Source: Butyrivibrio sp. LC3010
Lineage (GTDB): Bacteria; Bacillota; Clostridia; Lachnospirales; Lachnospiraceae
Direction: 5' to 3'
Assembly: GCF_000424385.1 (NCBI RefSeq)
Contig: NZ_KE384179.1
Location: 1-64,000, forward strand
Length of the DNA stretch: 64,000 nucleotides
The notes under the pieces were generated by a model. It ran no database searches. It had not been told where the DNA came from and worked only from the letters and a program-made list of their open reading frames with translations. The first letter of the stretch is position 1, and the number at the start of each line of letters is the position of its first letter. Below are positions 33,946-41,501 of this stretch, one piece after another. Both the position numbers and the translations under genes were made by a program.

Positions 33946-35010
33946 TTACCTTGTTGAAAGGAAAATTTCCTCTCTCTCCGCATCCGTGTCATTAGGATAC
34001 GCCTTCCTGTATTTTTCCATTAAAGTTTTTGCCTGAGCGAAATTACCGGCATATTCATACGCCGTAATCTCATTCATAAGTAGTGCTCTGTCATATTCAC
34101 TGCTTCCCAGAGCGAGCCCTGCCTCAAAAGAATTAACTGCACCCTCATAGTCGCCGGTGCTGATCTGACATAGTCCGAGCTGATTGTATATGTCGGGATG
34201 ATCAGGTTCTTCCGCAAGAAAAGTCTTGTAAACACTAACAGCATAATTATAATCACCCTGCTTTTCGCCGGTCAGTCCAAGCAGTAATACTACAGGGGCC
34301 TTCTTAGTGTCTCTCTCACTTCTTGCAAGTTCCAGATAACTCTGTGCATCTGCATTATTCCCTAAATAATATGAAATCTGTCCCTTCTCGTAATTGGTCA
34401 TATTAGGATCAGAATTATTGAGACATGCTTCGAGAATACTCCTTCCATCCTCCTCAAAACCATTTGCAGACAAGGCTTTGTATATCATAATTCTCAGATC
34501 ATAATTCCTGGGAGACAGTGACATGGATTTATTAAAATCGTTTATTGCTCCTTCACTGTCAGAGATACTAAGCTTTGCCAGGCCTCTCATGTAATAGGCA
34601 TCCTTGTCCCTTTTTCTGAGAGCCAGAATGGCATCATATACATTAATAGCCTCATCATATTTTCCCAGCTTCATATAAGTGTCAGCCAGATAGTAATTGG
34701 TGTCAAAATCCATATCCCCGGGGATTCCGCTGGTAGCTGCCAGAGATTTTAAAAAGTTCTCTATTGCAACATCATACTCTCCAAGATCCTTGTTCAGTAA
34801 TCCTTTGGACCTATATAGTAAACTGGCATTTTCCCCCGCTGCCTCTGCGGCATCAAAGCACGCGGCAGCCTCCTCATACTCATAGCTTTTTAAATGTGCA
34901 AGTCCAAGATCAACATTATTATGCCCTGAAATACTTCCACAACCACTGCCCAAAAGCAGCGCACCAAGCATTACCATCAACACGGCTGGTTTCTTTTCAA
35001 ATACAGCCAT
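33946..35010 (-). CDS. TPR-repeat lipoprotein
   Basis: A 354-residue protein with a lipoprotein signal (MLGALLLGSGC, Cys24). It is followed by about eight tetratricopeptide repeats: EYEEAAACFDAAEAAG, EYDVAIENFLKSLAA, KYDEAINVYDAILAL, DSEGAINDFNKSMSL, NYAVSVYKTFLAE, DYEGAVNSFEAGLAL and NFAQAKTLMEKYRKA. TPR lipoproteins scaffold envelope complexes. Its place directly before the carboxypeptidase gene (6 nt) suggests a role in wall assembly. No enzymatic motif is seen. Confidence 0.88.
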   Translation of the reverse strand: MAVFEKKPAVLMVMLGALLLGSGCGSISGHNNVDLGLAHLKSYEYEEAAACFDAAEAAGENASLLYRSKGLLNKDLGEYDVAIENFLKSLAATSGIPGDMDFDTNYYLADTYMKLGKYDEAINVYDAILALRKRDKDAYYMRGLAKLSISDSEGAINDFNKSMSLSPRNYDLRIMIYKALSANGFEEDGRSILEACLNNSDPNMTNYEKGQISYYLGNNADAQSYLELARSERDTKKAPVVLLLGLTGEKQGDYNYAVSVYKTFLAEEPDHPDIYNQLGLCQISTGDYEGAVNSFEAGLALGSSEYDRALLMNEITAYEYAGNFAQAKTLMEKYRKAYPNDTDAEREEIFLSTR

Positions 35011-35026
35011 TTTGTCAAATCCTCGC

Positions 35027-35401
35027 TTATTTCAGATATGCTACAATCTCAACCTCACAAAGAACATCCTTGGGAAGCTTCTTCACTGCAACACAGCTTC
35101 TGGCAGGTTTACTTGTAAAATACTTCTCATAAACCGCATTAAATGCAGCAAAATCTGACATTTCAGCAAGGAAACAGGTTGTCTTTACGACATGATCAAA
35201 ATCTGTTTCAGCTGCCTTTAAAATCTCCCCAATGTTGCGACAAACCAGATCTGCCTGCTCAGAAATATCATTTCCCTCTATATTTCCGTTAGCCGGATTT
35301 ATCGGAATCTGTCCTGAGGCATAAAGGAAATCCCCAGCCTTTATTGCCTGTGAATAAGGACCTATTGCTGCAGGTGCTTTGTCTGTTGATACATACTTCA
35401 T
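35027..35401 (-). CDS. ridA: RidA-family enamine/imine deaminase
   Basis: A 124-residue protein of the usual RidA length. Family signature: KAPAAIGPYSQAIKAGDFLYASGQIPINPANG at the start, VVKTTCFLAEMSDFAAFN in the middle, and the active-site region PARSCVAVKKLPKDVLCEVEIVAYL with the conserved Arg and Glu. It hydrolyses reactive 2-aminoacrylate made by PLP enzymes. Start ATG after AAAGGAGGATG. It lies between the acyl-transfer cassette and the TPR-carboxypeptidase pair, with a 91-bp gap upstream in which a promoter is possible but not evident. Confidence 0.93.
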   Translation of the reverse strand: MKYVSTDKAPAAIGPYSQAIKAGDFLYASGQIPINPANGNIEGNDISEQADLVCRNIGEILKAAETDFDHVVKTTCFLAEMSDFAAFNAVYEKYFTSKPARSCVAVKKLPKDVLCEVEIVAYLK

Positions 35402-35492
35402 TTTTTCATCCTCCTTTGAACCGGTAAAACTTTAATATATTTTTTTTGCAATCAATAAATTATGTGGAGATCAAAATTCCCCTGAAAACATG

Positions 35493-35735
35493 TCATTGTT
35501 TATCAGAATCAAACGCAGCAGTGACATAAAAGCCTCTGTCGTTCTCTTCAACCTTTAATACAACTCCCTTGCGCTCTTTCATCCTCTCTCTGAACGGAAA
35601 ATTGGCTGACATCGCAAGAGAAGGGTCTATCGTGTAATAAACATTACTCGGAAGCTCGCCCTCAGTAACGGTTATTTCGTCACCTTCTTTTAATAATCCC
35701 GGACGCTCCATTTTAAAAACCATCTCTCTGACCAT
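35493..35735 (-). CDS. Small protein, function unknown
   Basis: An 80-residue soluble protein starting at the ATG after GAGGAGTTTTAAT. A GTG five codons upstream overlaps the SGNH stop and lies inside that site, so it is less likely. The sequence has short beta strands (GDEITVTEGELPSNVYYTID; RKGVVLKVEENDRGFYVTAAF) that suggest a small barrel. I do not recognise the family. It closes the MBOAT-SGNH cassette by position, 11 nt behind. Confidence 0.7.
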   Translation of the reverse strand: MVREMVFKMERPGLLKEGDEITVTEGELPSNVYYTIDPSLAMSANFPFRERMKERKGVVLKVEENDRGFYVTAAFDSDKQ

Positions 35736-35746
35736 ATTAAAACTCC

Positions 35747-37018
35747 TCACTCTGATTTTTCCTCAGGAGCTGCTTCTTCCTGAGCTTCGGCTACAGGCTT
35801 ATACTGTTCCACCTGACTCTCTCTGACATAAGCATGGTTTTTCAAATAATCATACCATAATGCATAAGATTTTGCCTTTAAATGTACATTATCAAATGAA
35901 AGATCTTGCGTAAGCCCACCATTGGCATCATCAGTAGCTTCGTTCATATCCACATAGAAAACATGCTCACCGTCTGCAAGGGCTTTCAGCATTTCATTCC
36001 TTTCATTAATGGTGGAATTCTTGAACACACGGTCCTTACTGCTCTTTGAATGTGTCACATGCATGATACCCTGAATTATGATTATAGCATCCGGCTGAAG
36101 CTCTCTTATCTGATTTATTACATTGGAATATGCTTCTGTAAAGCTGCTGCCGGTTCCGCTTCCAAGCTCATTAAGTCCCAGCATGATATAGATTTTCGCA
36201 AACTGTTTTCTTGAAAGTGCTTCAAATACGGTTACTTTTTCTCTTGGCAGCTGATCTTCAGGTATATCCATTCCCTCCTCGGGAACGATCGGAACAGAAA
36301 CAAATTCTTTATCATCCAATCCATAGATTGTAAGAGAAACCTTTGAATAAAATGTAGCCCTGCCGTTCAGTTCCGGACAATACTCTGATAATCCGACTGT
36401 TCTGGAATCACCAATAAAAAGTGCATCATCAAAATAATCATCTGTTACGCTGCTAAGAACGTAATTGTCAGGAACATTTTCTTCAATAGCTTCTACCGCA
36501 TCTCCGGTTGTCTGTTCGTTTTGTACTGCTTCTTCAGAAATGCCCTGTTCTGCATTACCACCGGTAGCTTCACCATTCTCTGTAATATCTGCATTACCAT
36601 CTGAAATCATGCTTCCTTCGCCGGCATTTCCTGCAGTAATCCCGATACCGTTTCCTCCGGTAATCTCTTCAGCATTTCCTGATGACACCTCTACACCTTC
36701 AGCATTACCACCTTCAGATATTGCTGCATCTCCTGAAGTCACTTCACTTCCGGGATTATTATTCTCTGATTGATTATCAGACGCATTATCCGGAGTATTT
36801 AACTTATCTGAAAAAATCTTTTCACCGATGATTCTGAAAAGATACGGTGCCTCTCCATCCGCTATTGTCTGCAAAGATGAAGCCAATAGTGGAGGATTCT
36901 CTAAGCTATATTCAGTTTCCTCATACACGCGTCCCTGTCCAAAAGCAGAATCTACGGTGAACAGCAGGGCTATCACCATTATTCCCATGGACAGAATATG
37001 CTGAAAAAAGATTTTCAT
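35747..37018 (-). CDS. SGNH/GDSL-hydrolase-family secreted protein (O-acyltransfer partner)
   Basis: A 423-residue protein with signal peptide (IMVIALLFTVDSAFG). A Gly/Asn/Glu-rich low-complexity region covers about 75-195. The C-terminal SGNH domain has ALFIGDSRTVGL (Ser nucleophile near 205), IMLGLNELGSG (block III Asn) and DNVHLKAKSY (Asp/His near 381-384). Proteins like this, exported next to an MBOAT membrane protein, transfer acetyl groups to wall or surface glycans, as in AlgX/AlgJ and PatB systems. The MBOAT gene is 25 nt upstream. Esterase activity in place of transferase is possible. Confidence 0.85.
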   Translation of the reverse strand: MKIFFQHILSMGIMVIALLFTVDSAFGQGRVYEETEYSLENPPLLASSLQTIADGEAPYLFRIIGEKIFSDKLNTPDNASDNQSENNNPGSEVTSGDAAISEGGNAEGVEVSSGNAEEITGGNGIGITAGNAGEGSMISDGNADITENGEATGGNAEQGISEEAVQNEQTTGDAVEAIEENVPDNYVLSSVTDDYFDDALFIGDSRTVGLSEYCPELNGRATFYSKVSLTIYGLDDKEFVSVPIVPEEGMDIPEDQLPREKVTVFEALSRKQFAKIYIMLGLNELGSGTGSSFTEAYSNVINQIRELQPDAIIIIQGIMHVTHSKSSKDRVFKNSTINERNEMLKALADGEHVFYVDMNEATDDANGGLTQDLSFDNVHLKAKSYALWYDYLKNHAYVRESQVEQYKPVAEAQEEAAPEEKSE

Positions 37019-37043
37019 ACGCTGCCTACTCTATATCTCGCAG

Positions 37044-38447
37044 TTAGAAGTTAAAATACATAAACGGATTACCCGCTTTCGTTGAAACAAATACTGCACT
37101 AATCCAAAACAATACAAGCAAAACAAGCCTGACCGGCCAGTCTCTTCTGTGCCTTGCAAAAAAGCTGTATATTCCGGGAAGAAGTAAAATAAGCCCGGCC
37201 AGCAGGAATGGATAATACATTGATAAAAGTTTTCCAAAGTCCGCCGAATTTACAGCTACACCAATTCCCCAAAAAGGGAACATTCTTCCTAAATAATTAA
37301 CGAGGTCTTCCTTCCCGGGAAGAGCAAAAATCACCCATGTGATTGGAATCATAACAAGAACATTGAATCTTCCTACAATGTTCAAAAGCTTCTTATTTGA
37401 AACAAGCACAAACTTCTCACACAGGATCATCATTAAAAGCATTCCTGCCCAGACAATGAAATTTAATGTAACTCCATGCCATAATCCTGTGAGAATCCAC
37501 ACAATTGTAAGATTCCTTATGGTGGTAAGTTTCCCTTTTTTACTTCCGCCCATCGGAAAATATACATAATCTCTGAACCATGCTCCAAGAGTCATGTGCC
37601 ATCTTCTGTAAAACTCACTTACACTCTTTGACAGGTATGGATGATCAAAGTTTCTCACAAGAGGAAATCCCAACATAATGCCGATTCCTGCTGCCATAAG
37701 TGAATATCCCCAGAAATCAAAATACAGGTTCAATGAATAGCATATTACGCCTGCCCATGCTAAAGGTGTTGAAATACTTTCATAACCAATTGTTCCGATA
37801 TCATTCCACATCATAGCAAGATAATCTGCTATCAGTACCTTCATAGCAAATCCAAGAGTGAAATAAACCAGTCCTTCTTCGATCTTATCAAGATACAAAG
37901 AAAGCCTGTCCTTAAAAACCAGAAATCTGTCTGCTTTTCCTGAAAGCATACTATTCTTTTCAAAATCGGAATATCTCATTATTGGTCCGGATATTACCTG
38001 CGGAAACATAGTAAAATATGCTGCCACACAGATGAATCCGTGATTTTTGGGTATTCTTCCGGCATATAGATCAGCCTGAAAGCTAACCATTTTGAATGTG
38101 AAGAAACTGATGCCAAGTGGAAGTCCAATTCCAATCCCACTTCCATAGCCTGCAAGGAACTTGAAAGATAGCAATAACACTATGTCCAGAGTTACTATGC
38201 CAAACAGACATATCTTACTATGCTTCCGGCATCCGTAAGATATGAAAATATTAACTATAACTGCAGCTACAAGAATCACCAGACTTTTCAGATCCCCAAC
38301 TGCATAAAATGCAAGGCTGCCCACAAGAAGTATTAAAGGGCGCAGCCTTGATGGTAAAAAGTAATATGCAATAAGAAAAATCGGAAGAAATCTAAATATA
38401 AAAGATAGATCCGAAAAATTTATCATATTTGGATTAATTTGTAGCAT
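37044..38447 (-). CDS. MBOAT-family membrane-bound O-acyltransferase (AlgI/DltB-like)
   Basis: A 467-residue protein with about ten membrane helices. The MBOAT signature is present: FFTFKMVSFQADLYAGRIP, FPQVISGPIMRYSDF, SVSEFYRRWHMTLGAWFRDY, YFPMGGSKKG, and the catalytic His in LTGLWHGVTLNFIVWAG near residue 325. It would pass an acyl group across the membrane to the SGNH partner. DltB is less likely because no dltA, C or D genes are nearby. Its start overlaps the TPR-zinc-ribbon gene by 14 nt, so the two are co-translated. Confidence 0.92.
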   Translation of the reverse strand: MLQINPNMINFSDLSFIFRFLPIFLIAYYFLPSRLRPLILLVGSLAFYAVGDLKSLVILVAAVIVNIFISYGCRKHSKICLFGIVTLDIVLLLSFKFLAGYGSGIGIGLPLGISFFTFKMVSFQADLYAGRIPKNHGFICVAAYFTMFPQVISGPIMRYSDFEKNSMLSGKADRFLVFKDRLSLYLDKIEEGLVYFTLGFAMKVLIADYLAMMWNDIGTIGYESISTPLAWAGVICYSLNLYFDFWGYSLMAAGIGIMLGFPLVRNFDHPYLSKSVSEFYRRWHMTLGAWFRDYVYFPMGGSKKGKLTTIRNLTIVWILTGLWHGVTLNFIVWAGMLLMMILCEKFVLVSNKKLLNIVGRFNVLVMIPITWVIFALPGKEDLVNYLGRMFPFWGIGVAVNSADFGKLLSMYYPFLLAGLILLLPGIYSFFARHRRDWPVRLVLLVLFWISAVFVSTKAGNPFMYFNF

Positions 38448-39846
38448 TATTTATCTCTGCCAATTTCGTCTCGGCTGAGCTTGCGCTGCTGGTATCCGAG
38501 AAATCATTAACTACCTGATCATAAATAACCTTTGCGTTATCAGTGTCTCCGCTTTCATAATAAGCATTTCCCAAGTTGTAAAGCGCGTCTACATTAGTCT
38601 TATCATACTGAAATGCCTTGGACAATGCAGCAATTGCTGTCTCATAGTCCTGGCTTCTGTATGCATCATAACCTGTCTGATAGCTTCTCTTTGACAGGTC
38701 ATTTCCCACATGTGTCATAAATGAATCATATAATTCGGTAAACTGTCTTGTGGCAGGTCCTTCCAGGTTGTTTAAATCAACATTATTCATCTGAGCTTCA
38801 ATGCCGTCCAGGTCTTCAGGTGTAGCCATATAAATAGCCACAGCTGCCATAAGATCATTAGCTGCTGAACCTGAACTGTCAGTTTCTTCATAAGAGCTGA
38901 CTTCTGTTTTAAGCGCTTCAAGCTCTGTGTTAAGTGATGCTATCTGCTGCTCATATTCGCCAAGCTTTGCAGATTTCGAATCAGATTCCTCACTTATGGA
39001 TGAAATCTGCTCTCTGAAGCTTGCATTCATAGACTGTATTCTTGCAGGCAAGATCAGATAATAAGCTGCAGCAATTCCGAGCACAACTCCGAGCACTATT
39101 CCCCATATTGAACCGCTCCTTGTAAGTACATTAGAGCGAACCGGCTGAATAATCGTCTCATTACCACTCTGATAACGTACAACATCAGAGTTGGTGGTCT
39201 TCTTCTCCTCACTTGCTTTTGCATCCTGAGGAAGCATCATGGATTCTGCTTCCTTGAGATATCTGGCAGCCATTACATTACCGGTGTCCAGCTTCAGACT
39301 CTTTTGAGCCTCTGTCTTTGCTTTGGCATAATTACCATTGTTCAGGTATAAAAGAGCAAGTAACAGATGTGCCCTGATAAATCCGGGATTCATGGACAGA
39401 ACTTTCTTTAACTGAATCACTGCCATATCAAGTCTGTCCTGATGACAATGGTTTAAAGCTATGTTGAATTTCTTAATTGTCTGGTTAAAAGTCTCAAGAC
39501 GCGAAGGATCATTGCGGACAAGATCCATGTAATCATCTGCCGCATTATCCTCAGGCTTTAAATTCTTACTGATAACCCATTCACTTAATGCTGCAACGAC
39601 TTCACCACATTCATAATAGACCAGTCCTAAAAGGTTTCTGGCCTGAATATTACTTTTGTTAAGTTTTAAGCTTTGATGCAAAGACTCAATGGCACCTGAG
39701 AGATCTCGTATCTCTGCTCTCTCCAAGCCTTCATTATAATATCGGTTTGATAAAGAGATTATACGCTTGTATACCTTTACTCCTGCACCACAATTCGGAC
39801 AGTATTCACGTTCCGTAAGTTCTGCCCCACATTGATAACATTTCAT
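38434..39846 (-). CDS. Zinc-ribbon TPR membrane protein
   Basis: A 470-residue protein. Residues 3-20 are a zinc ribbon (CYQCGAELTEREYCPNCG). TPR units follow (DLSGAIESLHQSLKL; NYAKAKTEAQKSLKL) to about 200. One TM helix covers about 252-271 (GIVLGVVLGIAAAYYLILPA), then a coiled coil (SISEESDSKSAKLGEYEQQ) to ~315, and two C-terminal TPRs (DYETAIAALSKAFQYD; DTDNAKVIYDQVVND). So a cytoplasmic TPR part and an extracytoplasmic TPR part are joined by one helix. It likely scaffolds the MBOAT-SGNH machinery. Overlap with the MBOAT start supports a shared job. Confidence 0.82.
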   Translation of the reverse strand: MKCYQCGAELTEREYCPNCGAGVKVYKRIISLSNRYYNEGLERAEIRDLSGAIESLHQSLKLNKSNIQARNLLGLVYYECGEVVAALSEWVISKNLKPEDNAADDYMDLVRNDPSRLETFNQTIKKFNIALNHCHQDRLDMAVIQLKKVLSMNPGFIRAHLLLALLYLNNGNYAKAKTEAQKSLKLDTGNVMAARYLKEAESMMLPQDAKASEEKKTTNSDVVRYQSGNETIIQPVRSNVLTRSGSIWGIVLGVVLGIAAAYYLILPARIQSMNASFREQISSISEESDSKSAKLGEYEQQIASLNTELEALKTEVSSYEETDSSGSAANDLMAAVAIYMATPEDLDGIEAQMNNVDLNNLEGPATRQFTELYDSFMTHVGNDLSKRSYQTGYDAYRSQDYETAIAALSKAFQYDKTNVDALYNLGNAYYESGDTDNAKVIYDQVVNDFSDTSSASSAETKLAEINNATN

Positions 39847-39886
39847 AATACGAAGTACGCCCCCTCCTGATTATCTAAAGGATTTG

Positions 39887-40054
39887 TCAATGGACACGGG
39901 TCTGCCGAGCGGCTTCTTCAGCCTTAGCATCCTTAAGCAGACCAACAAGTACATCTGCCATGTCATCCAGATCCTGATTATAGATAATCTCCTCGGCGTC
40001 CTCGATTTCGAGGCTCGGGCGAAACTTCTTAAGTTCATTTTCAAAATTGATCAT
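39887..40054 (-). CDS. 55-residue acidic protein, function unknown
   Basis: A short gene between folC and the TPR gene, with ATG after TTGGAGCTAAATC and TGA at 39887-39889. It reads MINFENELKKFRPSLEIED, then DMADVLVGLLKDAKAEEAA, an acidic all-helical peptide with protein-like composition and codon use. The gaps are 36 and 40 bp and it fits the operon spacing exactly. I cannot name a family. Confidence 0.7.
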   Translation of the reverse strand: MINFENELKKFRPSLEIEDAEEIIYNQDLDDMADVLVGLLKDAKAEEAARQTRVH

Positions 40055-40090
40055 GATTTAGCTCCAAAAATCTGACTAAAAAAGATAGTT

Positions 40091-41491
40091 TTAGTTTCCG
40101 GGCATTATCCCCAATGATTCTCTGACCTGACCAACAAGATATAATGAGCCGGCTGCAAAAACCACATCTCCGGCACCCCGGTCAGTTATTATCTCCATAA
40201 GCGCATCTCGCACACTTGTATAATAAGAAAATCTTATATCAGGCTTCTCTTTAAAGTGTCTAAGTTCAGCTTCAAATGCTGCGCGCAACTGAGATTCAGA
40301 TACAGATCTTCCGGTTTCAAGAACCGAGACACAGATGCGGTCAAAAAGCCCGCTCTGGAGAATCTGCTTTATCATCAGATGATACTGTTTATCAGCAACA
40401 GCACCAAACAGCAAAGTTCTCTTCTTATCACATGGAATCTTTTTCACACATTCCAAAAAAGCTTCCATGCCGTCAACATTATGTGCCCCATCAACATACA
40501 TGCCGGGAAGAATGAGTTCCATTCTTCCTCCCCATTTTGCCTTTCTAAGTCCGTAACTGATATCATCATCAGTTATGGCTACTCCCATATCTCTGAGAGC
40601 TCTGGTACACATTATCGCAATTGCAGCATTTTCTGTCTGAAAATCCGCAACTGACTGCAATCTGAGATTGCAATATTTATCATACTTAGATTCATATGAA
40701 AAATCAATGCAAATGTTACCTGCATCATCCGGTGAATTAGTGATCTCGGTAACATAATCTGCCTCTACTCTGTATACCCTGGCTGAGAGTTCATCGGCTC
40801 TTTTTTCAATCACCTCTGTACTGGCACCGCGTTTATTATACACTACCACCGGGGTATTCTTTCGAATAATGCCTGCCTTCTCACCGGCTATCTCTGATAT
40901 TGTATTGCCAAGATACTGCATATGATCCATACCAATCTCGGTAATTACATCAAGAACCGGCTCATGTACACTGTTAGTAGCATCAAGACGTCCACCTAAT
41001 CCGGTCTCAAGAACCAGATAATCAACCGGATATTTGTCATACAAAATCATTGCCATAAAGAACAGGAATTCAAAGTATGTAGGAAAATAATTATCCGTGG
41101 TGTAATCCTTGATTCTTCTTATTAAATCAGCAAATATCTCACAGAAAATCGCGTCTTCTATCGGTTTTCCATTAATACAAAATCTTTCTGTCGTTTTTAC
41201 AAGATGGGGAGATGTAAACATCCCCACTGTAAAACCTGCCTGTCTTAATATCTCGGAGAGATAATTACAGACAGAACCTTTGCCATTAGTACCGGCAACA
41301 TGGATAATCCTCATCTTCAGATCAGGACTCCCCAGATACTCCAGAAACTTTCTGGTCTCTTCCACTGAATGCTTCTCTGTGAACGCAGGAATCTGGTCCA
41401 CAAATTTATCGCATTCATAAAAACCCAATCTTTCACCTGCATCAAGGCGGGCAAGCATATCGCCAATACTTCTAGTCAATTCATCACTCAT
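40091..41491 (-). CDS. folC: Folylpolyglutamate synthase / dihydrofolate synthase
   Basis: A 466-residue Mur-ligase-fold enzyme. The P-loop is VAGTNGKGSVCNYL near 63-76. TSPHLVKTTERFCINGKPI, LVLETGLGGRLDATN and IGMDHMQYLGNTISEIAGEKAGI are the FolC signature segments, and GAVADKQYHLMIKQI and YVDGAHNVDGM lie in the C-terminal domain. It adds glutamates to folates (and may also make dihydrofolate). It begins 10 nt after valS, an arrangement common in Firmicutes. Confidence 0.95.
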   Translation of the reverse strand: MSDELTRSIGDMLARLDAGERLGFYECDKFVDQIPAFTEKHSVEETRKFLEYLGSPDLKMRIIHVAGTNGKGSVCNYLSEILRQAGFTVGMFTSPHLVKTTERFCINGKPIEDAIFCEIFADLIRRIKDYTTDNYFPTYFEFLFFMAMILYDKYPVDYLVLETGLGGRLDATNSVHEPVLDVITEIGMDHMQYLGNTISEIAGEKAGIIRKNTPVVVYNKRGASTEVIEKRADELSARVYRVEADYVTEITNSPDDAGNICIDFSYESKYDKYCNLRLQSVADFQTENAAIAIMCTRALRDMGVAITDDDISYGLRKAKWGGRMELILPGMYVDGAHNVDGMEAFLECVKKIPCDKKRTLLFGAVADKQYHLMIKQILQSGLFDRICVSVLETGRSVSESQLRAAFEAELRHFKEKPDIRFSYYTSVRDALMEIITDRGAGDVVFAAGSLYLVGQVRESLGIMPGN

Positions 41492-41501
41492 ATCTTCATT
41501 A

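Noticed and set aside
39884-40075. 63-codon plus-strand frame
   Set aside because: It lies opposite the 55-codon small gene, which has a ribosome-binding site, operon spacing and protein-like composition; the plus frame has none of these.
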